Shown piece after piece: positions 43,992-51,705 of a stretch of DNA of 64,000 nt. The translations under genes were made by a program, and so were the position numbers. The DNA comes from an uncultured Oscillibacter sp. (GTDB taxonomy: Bacteria > Bacillota > Clostridia > Oscillospirales > Oscillospiraceae): assembly GCA_910576845.1 (NCBI GenBank), contig CAJTJA010000001.1, positions 100,967-164,966 on the forward strand, written 5' to 3'. The first letter of the stretch is position 1. Each line of letters begins with the position of its first letter. The notes under the pieces are model-generated. The model was not told where the DNA came from. It did no database searches and saw nothing but the letters and a program-made list of their open reading frames with translations.

Positions 43992-44375
43992 TCATTCGCC
44001 CATGGGGGCACCGCACTGGGGACAGAACTTGCTGTCGGACTCCGCACCGCAGATGGGGCACTTCTTCCCAGCGGGGGCCTCTTCCGCTGCCTCGGCGGGC
44101 TCTTCCTTCACGGGCTTGCTGGCCTCCAGTTCCGCAATCTTTGCCTTGGAAGCATTGACGGCTTCCACGGTCTCCCGCACCGCGTCGGGAATCTCACCCT
44201 CGTACTCGCTGACAAACCATTCGCCGATGGCACGATAGTTCTTATCGATTTCCTTCTGCTCACCGGCAATGGCCACGTTGATTTTAACAAGCTCAGCAGC
44301 GTCCTTAGTCCGGTCGGCAGCCTTGTTGGCAACGTCCTTTGCCTTACGGGTCAGTTCATCAAAATTAAACGCCAT
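43992..44375 (-). CDS. Coiled-coil protein with C-terminal zinc ribbon
   Basis: 127 residues. The N-terminal helix (FDELTRKAKDVANKAADRTK) and a second helix near VNASKAKIAELEASK resemble small membrane-stress or apolipoprotein-like helices. The C-terminus is a zinc ribbon with two Cys pairs (CPICGAES, FCPQCGAPMG). Such proteins are common in Firmicutes, but the function is unknown. It is monocistronic with a strong terminator. Confidence 0.85.
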   Translation of the reverse strand: MAFNFDELTRKAKDVANKAADRTKDAAELVKINVAIAGEQKEIDKNYRAIGEWFVSEYEGEIPDAVRETVEAVNASKAKIAELEASKPVKEEPAEAAEEAPAGKKCPICGAESDSKFCPQCGAPMGE

Positions 44376-44522
44376 GGTTATTTAACCCCTTTCCTATTTT
44401 GAACCTGCGTGCAGGCTCTAATTTCCAGCTCTCCGTGGATGATAAAATCCAGTATAGCGGATTCTTTGAAAAAACGCAACAGCCGGGCCAAATGTTTACA
44501 GTTCTTTTTCAATCTGATAATA

Positions 44523-45590
44523 TCAGCGGTCCTGCTCTGCCTTTACCACTGTACCGGCGGACGCGTCAACCTCGTATTCATACTCTACGCCTCCTGACCA
44601 AAATTCAATCTCATAGACCCAGCGCCCGTCGTCCTCATCCAGCTCGCACTGAATGTACCCGGCATCAGAGGCACTGATTTTCGCGTGAGCCAGAGCGGCG
44701 TTTTTAGCGGCCTCCGAACCAATAAAATCATCGGGCTGCTGAGGGCCGGTCCCAGAGAGGTGATCATTCCGCTCCTGCTCCGCCTCAATGACAGCATTCG
44801 TAACTGCGTCGACCTTGTAGTCGTACTCTGTGCTGCCCACCCAAAACTCAATGTCGTAGACCTGACGGCCATCGTCCCGCTCCAGCTTGCAGCGGACGCC
44901 GGACGCGTCGGCGGCACGGATGCCGGCGTGAGCAAATGCGGCGTTTTTAGCAGCCTCCTCGTCAGAGACAGCAGCCGGCTGGTCAGAATCCTGCTTCTGA
45001 CCGCCGGGGGCCGGGGTTTCAGGGCCGGGCGTCTGCATCCCAGCATTAGAGGGCTGCGCACCGGAGGGCAGGGCGGAAGCCGGCGCATCCCCAGACTGGA
45101 AACTTCTCATAATATCAGGAAGCCCCTCCAGCACCTCACCGGTATAAGCACCAATTTTATATTTGAACTCTCCCATCGTGGGGTGATGGAGTTCCACTTC
45201 GTAATGGGCGGGAGTTTCGTCCAGTTCCGGGTCCGTCTCGCTGGTGACAGAGTCAATTTCCAGTGTTCCGGCATATTCCTCGGCAGCCATGGCGGCAGCG
45301 GAACTGCCGATGGGAAGTCCTGGCGCGCCGGTCTCCCATAGCTGTTCCAACTCTTCGGCTGAGAGAGCAGTCAAATCGTCGAAGGACAAACTGGAATTCA
45401 AATCTTGGAGCTCTTCGATCATGGCCCTCTTACCTGGGGAAAGACTGGCACTGCGGGCAGCAGCTTCCTGACCGGCGGAAGCAGGACGGAACATCTGCCA
45501 AAGCTGAAGGCATAAAACCAGCAGCAAAAGAGCAATGGTGGCTGCCAGCAGCCAGCGGACAATTTTTTTGTCGTTTTTCTCAGGGGTCAT
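44523..45590 (-). CDS. Membrane-anchored PepSY-repeat protein
   Basis: 355 residues. A short cytoplasmic tail and one membrane helix (LLAATIALLLLVLCLQLW, about residues 14-31) anchor an extracellular part. Three PepSY domains follow: one around YEVELHHPTMGEFKYKIGAY, and two near-duplicates ending YDIEFWVGSTEYDYKVDA and YEIEFWSGGVEYEYEVDA, separated by Pro/Gln-rich linkers. PepSY domains often inhibit or fold with peptidases. I start at 45590 (MTPEKND), since upstream in-frame starts are too close to their AAAGGA. The two C-terminal repeats look like a recent duplication. Confidence 0.88.
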   Translation of the reverse strand: MTPEKNDKKIVRWLLAATIALLLLVLCLQLWQMFRPASAGQEAAARSASLSPGKRAMIEELQDLNSSLSFDDLTALSAEELEQLWETGAPGLPIGSSAAAMAAEEYAGTLEIDSVTSETDPELDETPAHYEVELHHPTMGEFKYKIGAYTGEVLEGLPDIMRSFQSGDAPASALPSGAQPSNAGMQTPGPETPAPGGQKQDSDQPAAVSDEEAAKNAAFAHAGIRAADASGVRCKLERDDGRQVYDIEFWVGSTEYDYKVDAVTNAVIEAEQERNDHLSGTGPQQPDDFIGSEAAKNAALAHAKISASDAGYIQCELDEDDGRWVYEIEFWSGGVEYEYEVDASAGTVVKAEQDR

Positions 45591-45673
45591 AGGACTCACC
45601 ATCCTTTTTGAGATGGTCTTATTATATCGCAGACGCGGGAAAAAGTCCAGAGGGACAGCGCCGGATTTTGGGA

Positions 45674-45702
45674 TTGACACGCCGGAGAAAAACGGGTAAA
45701 AT
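45674..45702 (+). promoter_or_regulatory. tRNA-Arg promoter
   Basis: TTGACA (45674-45679) and TAAAAT (45697-45702) with 17-bp spacing, ending 20 bp before the tRNA. Confidence 0.9.
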
Positions 45703-45722
45703 AAATGCGTTATTCACCACAG

Positions 45723-45799
45723 GCCCTGGTAGCTCAGTAGGATAGAGCGAACGCCTCCTAAGCGTTAGGCCGCTGGTTCGACTCCAGTCCAGGGTGCCA
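45723..45799 (+). tRNA. tRNA-Arg (anticodon CCT)
   Basis: A 77-nt cloverleaf. Acceptor GCCCTGG pairs with CCAGGGT (one G-U), D arm GCTC/GAGC, anticodon stem AACGC/GCGTT with loop CTCCTAA (anticodon CCT, reading AGG), T arm CTGG-TTCGACT-CCAG, and an encoded CCA. An imperfect hairpin with GAAATTCCCC/GGGGGAATTTC arms follows at about 45806-45872 and may end the transcript. Confidence 0.97.
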
Positions 45800-46009
45800 G
45801 CTCAGAAATTCCCCTTGCCGCTGTGCTTTTCGTCTCTTCGATGGAAAAGCTCCGTCGGGTGGGGGAATTTCTTCGCTTTTGAGCCGGAACTGTCCGCAGT
45901 TCACAAAGCTTCTCGGAATGAGGGCCCTCCGAACTGTTTTACCGGCATCCAACGGCAAATCTGTTCTTAAAAAGCAGCGGCATTGAAACTGCGCATTTGA
46001 GGTGTTTCC

Positions 46010-46369
46010 ATGAAATATATTTTTCAATTCCTGCGTATTCTGCTCTTTTGTTTTTTAGGCGAGCTCCTGCACAGTCTTCTCCCCCTTCCTATTCCATCCA
46101 GTATCTATGGGTTGGCGCTGTTGCTGGCGGCGCTGAAAATCCGGCTTGTAAAACTGGAGCAAATTAAAGAGGCATCCGGATTTCTCATCGCCGTTTTTCC
46201 TCTTCTCTTTGTTCCCGGAGCTGCTGGCATTATGGAACTGGGGCCGCTGCTGGCAGAAATTTGGCTGCCCGTCCTGTTGTCCATTGTGCTGGTGACAGCA
46301 CTGGTAATGGCCGCCGCCGGAAAAAGCGCTCAGGTGGTAATCCGGTGGAAGGAGACGCGTCATGGCTGA
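46010..46369 (+). CDS. lrgA: LrgA/CidA-family holin-like membrane protein
   Basis: 119 residues with four hydrophobic segments. LGELLHSLLPLPIPSSIYG is the family signature near the N-terminus, followed by FLIAVFPLLFVPGAAGIME. LrgA/CidA proteins form small membrane oligomers, linked to autolysis control and to pyruvate or metabolite transport. It overlaps lrgB by 8 bp. No LytSR pair is adjacent; the LytTR system in this window lies 13 kb away. Confidence 0.93.
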   Translation: MKYIFQFLRILLFCFLGELLHSLLPLPIPSSIYGLALLLAALKIRLVKLEQIKEASGFLIAVFPLLFVPGAAGIMELGPLLAEIWLPVLLSIVLVTALVMAAAGKSAQVVIRWKETRHG

Positions 46370-47057
46370 GCTGCTGACCCGGGGAGCCGTTTGGGGCGTA
46401 CTGCTGACAGGCGGGGCCTACGCCCTGGGAATACTTTTACAGAAAAAAACCGGAAAGGCCTGGTGCAATCCCCTGCTGCTGGGCAGCCTTTTTGTCATCC
46501 TGTTCCTGCGTCTTTGCAGAATTTCCTACTCGGACTACCAGGCCAGTGCCGGACCGGTAAACTACCTGCTCCTGCCCGCCACCGTCAGCCTGGCGGTCCC
46601 CCTCTACGAGCAATGGGAGGCCCTGCGAAAAAACACAGCCGCCATCCTGTCCGGCATTGCCGCCGGAGTACTGGCCAGCACAGGGTCCATTCTGCTTTTG
46701 GCCTGGATTTTTCAAATGGACCCGGCTGCCGCCGTCAGTTTGCTGCCTAAGTCCGTCACCACCGCCATCGGCGCGGATATCTCCAGAGAGCTGGGAGGCA
46801 TCCCCGCCCTGACCACTGCCGCCATCATTCTCACCGGCATTTTCGGAAATCTCTCCGCACAGGGTATCTGCAGGCTTTTCCGTATCTCGGATCCAGTGGC
46901 AAAAGGCGTAGGTATCGGCTCCGCCGCTCATGCCATTGGCACTGCCAGAGCTCTGGAGATCGGGCCGGTGGAAGGAGCTATGAGCAGCCTGTCCATTGCG
47001 GCAGCCGGAATTTTAACAGCCCTGCTCTGTCCGTTTGCCGCCCGCCTGCTGCCGTAA
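46362..47057 (+). CDS. lrgB: LrgB/CidB-family membrane protein
   Basis: 231 residues with seven or eight membrane segments. The family core is visible in LLPKSVTTAIGADISRELGG and in the near-C-terminal GIGSAAHAIGTARALEIGPV. It is the partner of LrgA, with overlapping reading frames, so translation is coupled. It is ended by the hairpin at 47058. Confidence 0.95.
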   Translation: MAELLTRGAVWGVLLTGGAYALGILLQKKTGKAWCNPLLLGSLFVILFLRLCRISYSDYQASAGPVNYLLLPATVSLAVPLYEQWEALRKNTAAILSGIAAGVLASTGSILLLAWIFQMDPAAAVSLLPKSVTTAIGADISRELGGIPALTTAAIILTGIFGNLSAQGICRLFRISDPVAKGVGIGSAAHAIGTARALEIGPVEGAMSSLSIAAAGILTALLCPFAARLLP

Positions 47058-47095
47058 AAAAACCTCCGCCGCTGTAAAAGCGGCGGAGGTTTTTA
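47058..47095. terminator. Bidirectional terminator between lrgB and gap
   Basis: A stem of AACCTCCGCCGCT and complement with A and T runs on either side, ending both convergent genes. Confidence 0.9.
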
Positions 47096-47111
47096 ATGAC
47101 ACAAGTATATT

Positions 47112-48125
47112 TTACTTATTGTCCACAGAGAACATATAAGCGATGAGTTCCACCATCTTGTTGGCATAACCGCACTCATTATCATACCAGGAGACAACCT
47201 TGACGAAGTTATCGGTCAGAGACAGGCCGGCCTTCTTGTCGAAGATAGACGTCCGGGAATCGCCCAGGAAATCGCTGGAGACAACATCCTCGTCGGTGTA
47301 GCCCAGAATCCCCTTCAGTTCACCCTCACTGGCTTCCTTCATGGCCTTGCAGATGTCCTCATAGCTGGCGGGCTTCTCAAGGCGGGCGGTCAGATCAACG
47401 ACGGACACATCCAGAGTGGGAACGCGCATGGAAATGCCGGTCAGCTTGCCGTTCAGCTCGGGAATAACCTTGCCCACGGCCTTGGCGGCTCCGGTGGAGG
47501 AGGGAATGATATTGCCGGTGGCCGCACGGCCGCCGCGCCAATCCTTCATGGAAGCGCCGTCCAGCAGCTTCTGAGTGGGAGTGACGGAATGAACGGTGGT
47601 CATCAGTCCCTCAACAATGCCAAACTTCTCATTCAGAACCTTAGCAATGGGGGCCAGGCAGTTGGTAGTGCAGGAGGCGTTGGAAACATATGTCATATCA
47701 GAGGTGTACTTGGAGTTGTTCACGCCCATGACGAACATGGGGGTGTCATCCTTGGAAGGAGCGCCCATGATAACATGCTTCGCGCCGGCTTTGATATGTC
47801 CCTCGCACTTGCTCTTCTCCAGATGCTGGCCGGTGCACTCGCAGATATACTCCGCGCCCACGGAAGCCCAGGGAATATCTCCCACTTCCTTGGCGGTGAA
47901 GACTTTGAACTCCTTGCCGTCGACAACCAGAGCGTCGGCAGTGTAGGAGACCTCGCCGGGGAACTTGCCGTGCACGCTGTCATACTTCAGCATGTAAGCC
48001 ATATACTCGGGATTCATAAAGGGATCGTTCAAACCGACGACCTCGACGTCGTCACGCTTCAGGGCGGCGCGGAACACGATGCGGCCAATGCGGCCAAAAC
48101 CATTGATGCCGATTTTCGCTTTCAT
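47112..48125 (-). CDS. gap: Glyceraldehyde-3-phosphate dehydrogenase
   Basis: A 337-residue type I GAPDH of glycolysis. The NAD-binding fold opens with KIGINGFGRIGRIVFRAAL. The catalytic Cys is in SNASCTTNCLAPIAKVL, and the phosphate-binding region is RVPTLDVSVVDLTARLEKP. The start at 48125 lies 11 nt after AAAGGAG and gives the canonical N-terminus. It is monocistronic here; no pgk or other glycolytic gene is adjacent. Confidence 0.98.
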   Translation of the reverse strand: MKAKIGINGFGRIGRIVFRAALKRDDVEVVGLNDPFMNPEYMAYMLKYDSVHGKFPGEVSYTADALVVDGKEFKVFTAKEVGDIPWASVGAEYICECTGQHLEKSKCEGHIKAGAKHVIMGAPSKDDTPMFVMGVNNSKYTSDMTYVSNASCTTNCLAPIAKVLNEKFGIVEGLMTTVHSVTPTQKLLDGASMKDWRGGRAATGNIIPSSTGAAKAVGKVIPELNGKLTGISMRVPTLDVSVVDLTARLEKPASYEDICKAMKEASEGELKGILGYTDEDVVSSDFLGDSRTSIFDKKAGLSLTDNFVKVVSWYDNECGYANKMVELIAYMFSVDNK

Positions 48126-48222
48126 AATACAAAAAACTCCTTTCGAAATTTGGGTACAAATTATGCCTGAATGCTGTATAAACAATTGCGTAAACGATTT
48201 GTTTGTGCTTTTTCCAATGAGC

Positions 48223-48251
48223 ATACTACCATAACGTGAAGTTTTTGGCAA
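48223..48251 (-). promoter_or_regulatory. gap promoter
   Basis: On the minus strand TTGCCA (48246-48251) and TAGTAT (48223-48228) with 17-bp spacing. The 230 bp between this and the next promoter show no gene. Confidence 0.75.
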
Positions 48252-48483
48252 TCATCATTTCAAACAACAATTTGAAAGGGCTATTGTGAATTTTTGATAA
48301 TATTCCAAGTTGCTTGAAACGACTGGCACAGCTCACTTGGAAAAGGATTCCCGAAGGGCCGTAGATTATACGTTCGAGGCGGCGAAGAGCTCAGAATACG
48401 GGTGATTTCACACGAAAGAGCGAAATGTTTTTGTTAAGAATGCAAAAAATGTGAAAACAGGTCAGCCTTTCGGCGGAAAAGGC

Positions 48484-48512
48484 TTGCCGGAGAGGCAAGT
48501 ATGTGTTATATT
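48484..48512 (+). promoter_or_regulatory. Promoter of the selenium/sulfur transfer operon
   Basis: TTGCCG (48484-48489) and TATATT (48507-48512) with 17 bp between. The inverted repeat CTTGCC-GGAGA-GGCAAG (48483-48499) covers the -35 and could be an operator. Confidence 0.65.
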
Positions 48513-48542
48513 TTTATAAGAATAACGAAAGGAGGGAGAGCC

Positions 48543-48779
48543 ATGCGGCAGAGGATCCTGCGGTGTGTGGTGTCGTTTCACACCACGGCGGGCGCTATGG
48601 CGGCGGAGCGCCTCTGCCGCCGGGAGGAGCTGGAAGGAAAATTGATTTCCGTGCCCCGGAGTGTTACCTCCGACTGCGGGCTGGCCTGGTCCGCCCCGCC
48701 GGGGCTGCGGGAGACGTTGGAGCGCCGCTTCCGGGAGGCGGGGATCGAGGCTGCGGGATTCCACGAGCTGGCGCTCTGA
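48543..48779 (+). CDS. DUF3343 putative Se/S carrier-like protein
   Basis: A 78-residue protein of the DUF3343 family (VVSFHTTAGAMAAERLCR, then LISVPRSVTSDCGLAWSAPP with the conserved Cys). The family is called a putative selenium/sulfur carrier because it co-occurs with YedE and YedF. AAAGGAGGGAGAGCC precedes the ATG. It is first of three genes with yedE and a TusA-like gene, and the context supports handling of reduced selenium or sulfur. The biochemical role is unproven. Confidence 0.88.
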   Translation: MRQRILRCVVSFHTTAGAMAAERLCRREELEGKLISVPRSVTSDCGLAWSAPPGLRETLERRFREAGIEAAGFHELAL

Positions 48780-48840
48780 ACGCTTCTTTTTCACACATCG
48801 TTATTCTTAAAAAAGAATCGCATGAAAGAGGAGGAATCGC

Positions 48841-49944
48841 ATGAAAGAGAATACCTTTGCCCGCCGCTACGGCCTGATCATTCTGGCCGGCATTGTGGCG
48901 GGTGCGGCGGCGCTGATTTTAACCGCCGCCGGAAACCCCAAAAATATGGGGTTCTGCATCGCCTGTTTCGAGCGGGACATTGCCGGGGCCCTGGGTCTCC
49001 ACAGCGCAGTAAAAGTCCAATACATCCGCCCGGAGATTCCCGGCATCGTCCTGGGGGCCACACTCTCGGCCTTGGCCTTCCGGGAGTTCAAGGCCCGCGC
49101 GGGCTCCTGTCCCGCCAGCCGGTTTGTGCTTGGGCTGTTCGTCATGATCGGCGCGCTGGTCTTCCTGGGCTGCCCCCTGCGGATGGTCATCCGCCTGGGC
49201 GGCGGTGACCTGACCGCCGTGGCGGGTTTGCTGGGATTCCTGGCGGGCATCCTGGTAGGCATCGTCTTTTTGAAAAAAGGTTTCTCCCTTGGACGGGCCT
49301 ATCCAGTGAAGCGGGGAGAGAGCTTCGTCCTGCCTGCCGTGATGCTGGGGCTGCTGGCCCTGCTTCTGCTGGCTCCAGGCCTGCTGAGGTTCTCCCAGGA
49401 GGGGCCAGGGTCCATGCGGGCCTTTTGGCCGGTGTCCCTGGCCGCCGGGCTGGCGGTTGGCTTCATCGCCCAGAGAAGCCGGCTTTGCATGGCGGGAGGG
49501 CTTCGGGACGCTTTCCTCCTCCGGGACTTTACCCTGCTGGCGGGTTTCCTGGCCATCTGGGTCACAGTGACCGTGGGAAATCTCATTATTGGGAACTACA
49601 ACCTCTCCGCAGTCTCTCAGCCTATCGCTCACAGCCAGTATCTCTGGTCCTTCCTGGGCATGGCCCTGGCCGGCTGGGGCTCCATTTTGCTGGGCGGCTG
49701 CCCTCTGCGGCAGCTGATTCTGGCGGGCGAGGGCAACGGAGACGCCGCCGTAACGGTGCTGGGTATGGTTGCGGGCGCCGCCATCGCCCACAATTTTGGC
49801 CTGGCAGGCAGCGCCGACAGCGCTGCGGAGGGCATATACACGGTGGGCGGCATCGGAGCAGCGGGTATGGCCGCTGTGATAATTGGCTTCGCGGTTCTGT
49901 TGGCGGTAAGCCTGCTCCATCTCCCCGGAAAGGAGGAAGCGTGA
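48841..49944 (+). CDS. yedE: YedE-family putative selenium/sulfur transporter
   Basis: 367 residues with about ten membrane segments, in two halves. Cysteine motifs typical of the YeeE/YedE fold: GFCIACFERD near the N-terminus, LGCPLRMVIRLGG, RSRLCMAGGLRD and GGCPLRQLILAGEG. Related YeeE carries thiosulfate through a relay of cysteines; YedE is linked with selenium metabolism. It overlaps the TusA-like gene by one base. selD, selA or other selenoprotein genes are not in the window. Confidence 0.92.
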   Translation: MKENTFARRYGLIILAGIVAGAAALILTAAGNPKNMGFCIACFERDIAGALGLHSAVKVQYIRPEIPGIVLGATLSALAFREFKARAGSCPASRFVLGLFVMIGALVFLGCPLRMVIRLGGGDLTAVAGLLGFLAGILVGIVFLKKGFSLGRAYPVKRGESFVLPAVMLGLLALLLLAPGLLRFSQEGPGSMRAFWPVSLAAGLAVGFIAQRSRLCMAGGLRDAFLLRDFTLLAGFLAIWVTVTVGNLIIGNYNLSAVSQPIAHSQYLWSFLGMALAGWGSILLGGCPLRQLILAGEGNGDAAVTVLGMVAGAAIAHNFGLAGSADSAAEGIYTVGGIGAAGMAAVIIGFAVLLAVSLLHLPGKEEA

Positions 49945-50147
49945 TGATTGATGCAAGAGGCTTATCCTGTCCTATGCCTGTGGTAATGACTCAAAAGGCA
50001 ATCCAGAAAGACGCCCCTGCCGCATTGGAAGTCTTGGTGGATGCCCAGGTGGCAGTTGAAAATATTACTCGCTACGCCCAATCCCAAGGCTATCAAACCG
50101 CAGTAGCACCTCAGGGGGCGGACTTCAAGCTGACTTTGAGCAAATAG
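49944..50147 (+). CDS. yedF: TusA/YedF-type sulfurtransferase-like protein
   Basis: A 67-residue SirA/TusA-family protein. The invariant CPMP motif sits in DARGLSCPMPVVMTQKA, whose Cys would carry persulfide or perselenide. AAAGGAGG lies upstream and the ATG overlaps the yedE stop. Full YedF proteins carry a second DsrE-like domain; this one has only the TusA-like domain. It works presumably with the YedE transporter and the DUF3343 protein. Confidence 0.9.
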   Translation: MIDARGLSCPMPVVMTQKAIQKDAPAALEVLVDAQVAVENITRYAQSQGYQTAVAPQGADFKLTLSK

Positions 50148-50180
50148 AATATCATAGAATATCGCAGAATATGAAAACAC

Positions 50181-50226
50181 AAGTGGAAGAAGCCGCGCTC
50201 CATCTGGAGCGCGGCTTCTTCCACTT
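50181..50226 (+). terminator. Long hairpin after the selenium/sulfur operon
   Basis: A perfect 21-bp stem beginning AAGTGGAAGAAGCCGC with loop ATCT. No long T-tract follows. Confidence 0.75.
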
Positions 50227-50646
50227 ATGACTTGTATGAAAGGCACAGCGATATAATCGGAAACCGTGATTATATATGGGAGTCTGCCATAAAACCGCCA
50301 AAATACCATCCCGGGGTGTCTTCCCCCGCCAAGGCCACGCTGATTTGATTTAAAATCCGTCAGGATTCCCGTACCAAACCACCCTGTCTGACGAACTGAT
50401 GAAAAATCCGCATCTGTCCAGCTTTCCGCCGGGAGTTTCGGCGCAGGGGCCTCCCCAAGTCCGGGGGACTTTTATCATTGTATGGATGAGGCAATGACAG
50501 CCGGAAAAGCCGTGGTGATCACCACTCAGATACAAAACAAAGGCTGCAATATTTTGAGGCCGTTGGAATGAGGAAGGTTTCCTGCATCTGCAAAAATCCC
50601 CGCTTTTCTTTTTACGTATCCTGTGGTATAATTCTCATACATAGAC
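50227..50646. other. Intergenic region with repeat relic and promoter
   Basis: No supported gene. At 50330-50376 the sequence (AAATCCGTCAGGATTCC) is an inverted fragment of the long MITE-type core. An extended -10 promoter (TGGTATAAT, TATAAT at 50627-50632) faces holB, without a clear -35. Confidence 0.55.
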
Positions 50647-50810
50647 TAGGCCTTGTTTGAAAATTGGCGGAATGCCCAGCGGCGAGAGATTTTTTTGCCA
50701 ATCAAGGCAAATTTTTGCAGGCGGGCTGCCGCCCGGCAAGAAAATTTAACGCAGAGCGGCGGAAAAAGATCCGCTGTTTGGGCGTTTTGACATTTTTCAA
50801 ACAAGGCCTA
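50647..50810. repeat. MITE-like TA-flanked element, short type, copy 2
   Basis: A 160-bp element (50649-50808) with TA on both sides and ends GGCCTTGTTTGAAAAT / ATTTTTCAAACAAGGCC. The core is shared with 3019-3181. It lies between the extended -10 at 50627 and the holB start, so it is probably transcribed as part of the leader. Confidence 0.85.
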
Positions 50811-50850
50811 CGCAAACCAAAAATTTTCCGGAAAAGAAAGGAGTTCTGCC

Positions 50851-51705
50851 ATGGCCCCAGCTGTTCCAGGGAAGGACCCCGTCTTTTCCCGCCTCCGTGC
50901 CGCGGCGGCCCGGAATTCGCTCTCCCATGCTTTGCTTTTCACCGGCTCGGGGGACAGGCTCTCCGCCGCTCGTTTTGCCGCCGCGGCCCTTCAATGCACA
51001 GGCAGGGACCAGCCGTGTGGCGTCTGCGCCGCCTGCCGGAAGATCAGAGATGACATTCATCCTGATGTTGTCACCATCCGGGACGATCAGCACAAAAATA
51101 TTGCCGTGGATGTTATCCGGGACATCCGCAGGGATGCTTACATCCGGCCCAACGAAGGAACCCGCAAGGTCTATCTCTTCCCGGACTGCGCCCTGCTGAC
51201 GGAACAGGATCAAAATGTGCTTCTCAAGCTGGTGGAGGAGGGGCCGCCTTATGCCGCCTTTCTTTTCTGCGCCGAGAACGCGGCAGCGGTGCTTCAGACC
51301 CTACGGTCCCGCTGCGTAGAGCTGAAGCTCCAACCCGCCGCCTTCCCGGACCGGGAAGAGGTTGGAGACAGCGAGACTCTGTGCCTCTGCCTGGCCCGCC
51401 GGAAACGGGGAAGCATTGCCGAGCTGGCGGTCCGCCTGGAAAAAAAGAAGCTGTCTCGGGAAAGCTTGGCCGCCCTGTTGGAGCAAAGCCAAGCGCTGTG
51501 CGCCGAGGCTCTTTTCCTTCTTTATGGATATTCCACAGAGAGCCAAAAGCACGATCTTGCCGGGTTCATCGGGAAAAGCTTGACAAAACCGCAGATCATG
51601 CGCACAATAGAAATATTGAAGAAGTATCATCGGGAGTGCGGCTATAACATAGGCCCCGGTCATGTGCTGGGGGCTTTGGCCGCCGAATTGGAGGGGATTT
51701 TTTGA
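50851..51705 (+). CDS. holB: DNA polymerase III subunit delta-prime
   Basis: A 284-residue clamp-loader subunit of the AAA-like type. LSHALLFTGSGDRLSAARFA replaces the Walker A with a degenerate loop, normal for delta-prime. A zinc module has Cys pairs in CGVCAACRKI. VYLFPDCALLTEQDQNVLLK and LEEGPPYAAFLFC-like residues follow the family pattern. AAAGGAG precedes the ATG. It is first in an operon with ricT and a HAD phosphatase, as in many Firmicutes where holB and yaaT are neighbours. Confidence 0.94.
   Translation: MAPAVPGKDPVFSRLRAAAARNSLSHALLFTGSGDRLSAARFAAAALQCTGRDQPCGVCAACRKIRDDIHPDVVTIRDDQHKNIAVDVIRDIRRDAYIRPNEGTRKVYLFPDCALLTEQDQNVLLKLVEEGPPYAAFLFCAENAAAVLQTLRSRCVELKLQPAAFPDREEVGDSETLCLCLARRKRGSIAELAVRLEKKKLSRESLAALLEQSQALCAEALFLLYGYSTESQKHDLAGFIGKSLTKPQIMRTIEILKKYHRECGYNIGPGHVLGALAAELEGIF

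Noticed and set aside
50350..50535. Minus-strand ORF of 61 codons
   Set aside because: It includes a fragment of the long-type repeat core and has no supported start.
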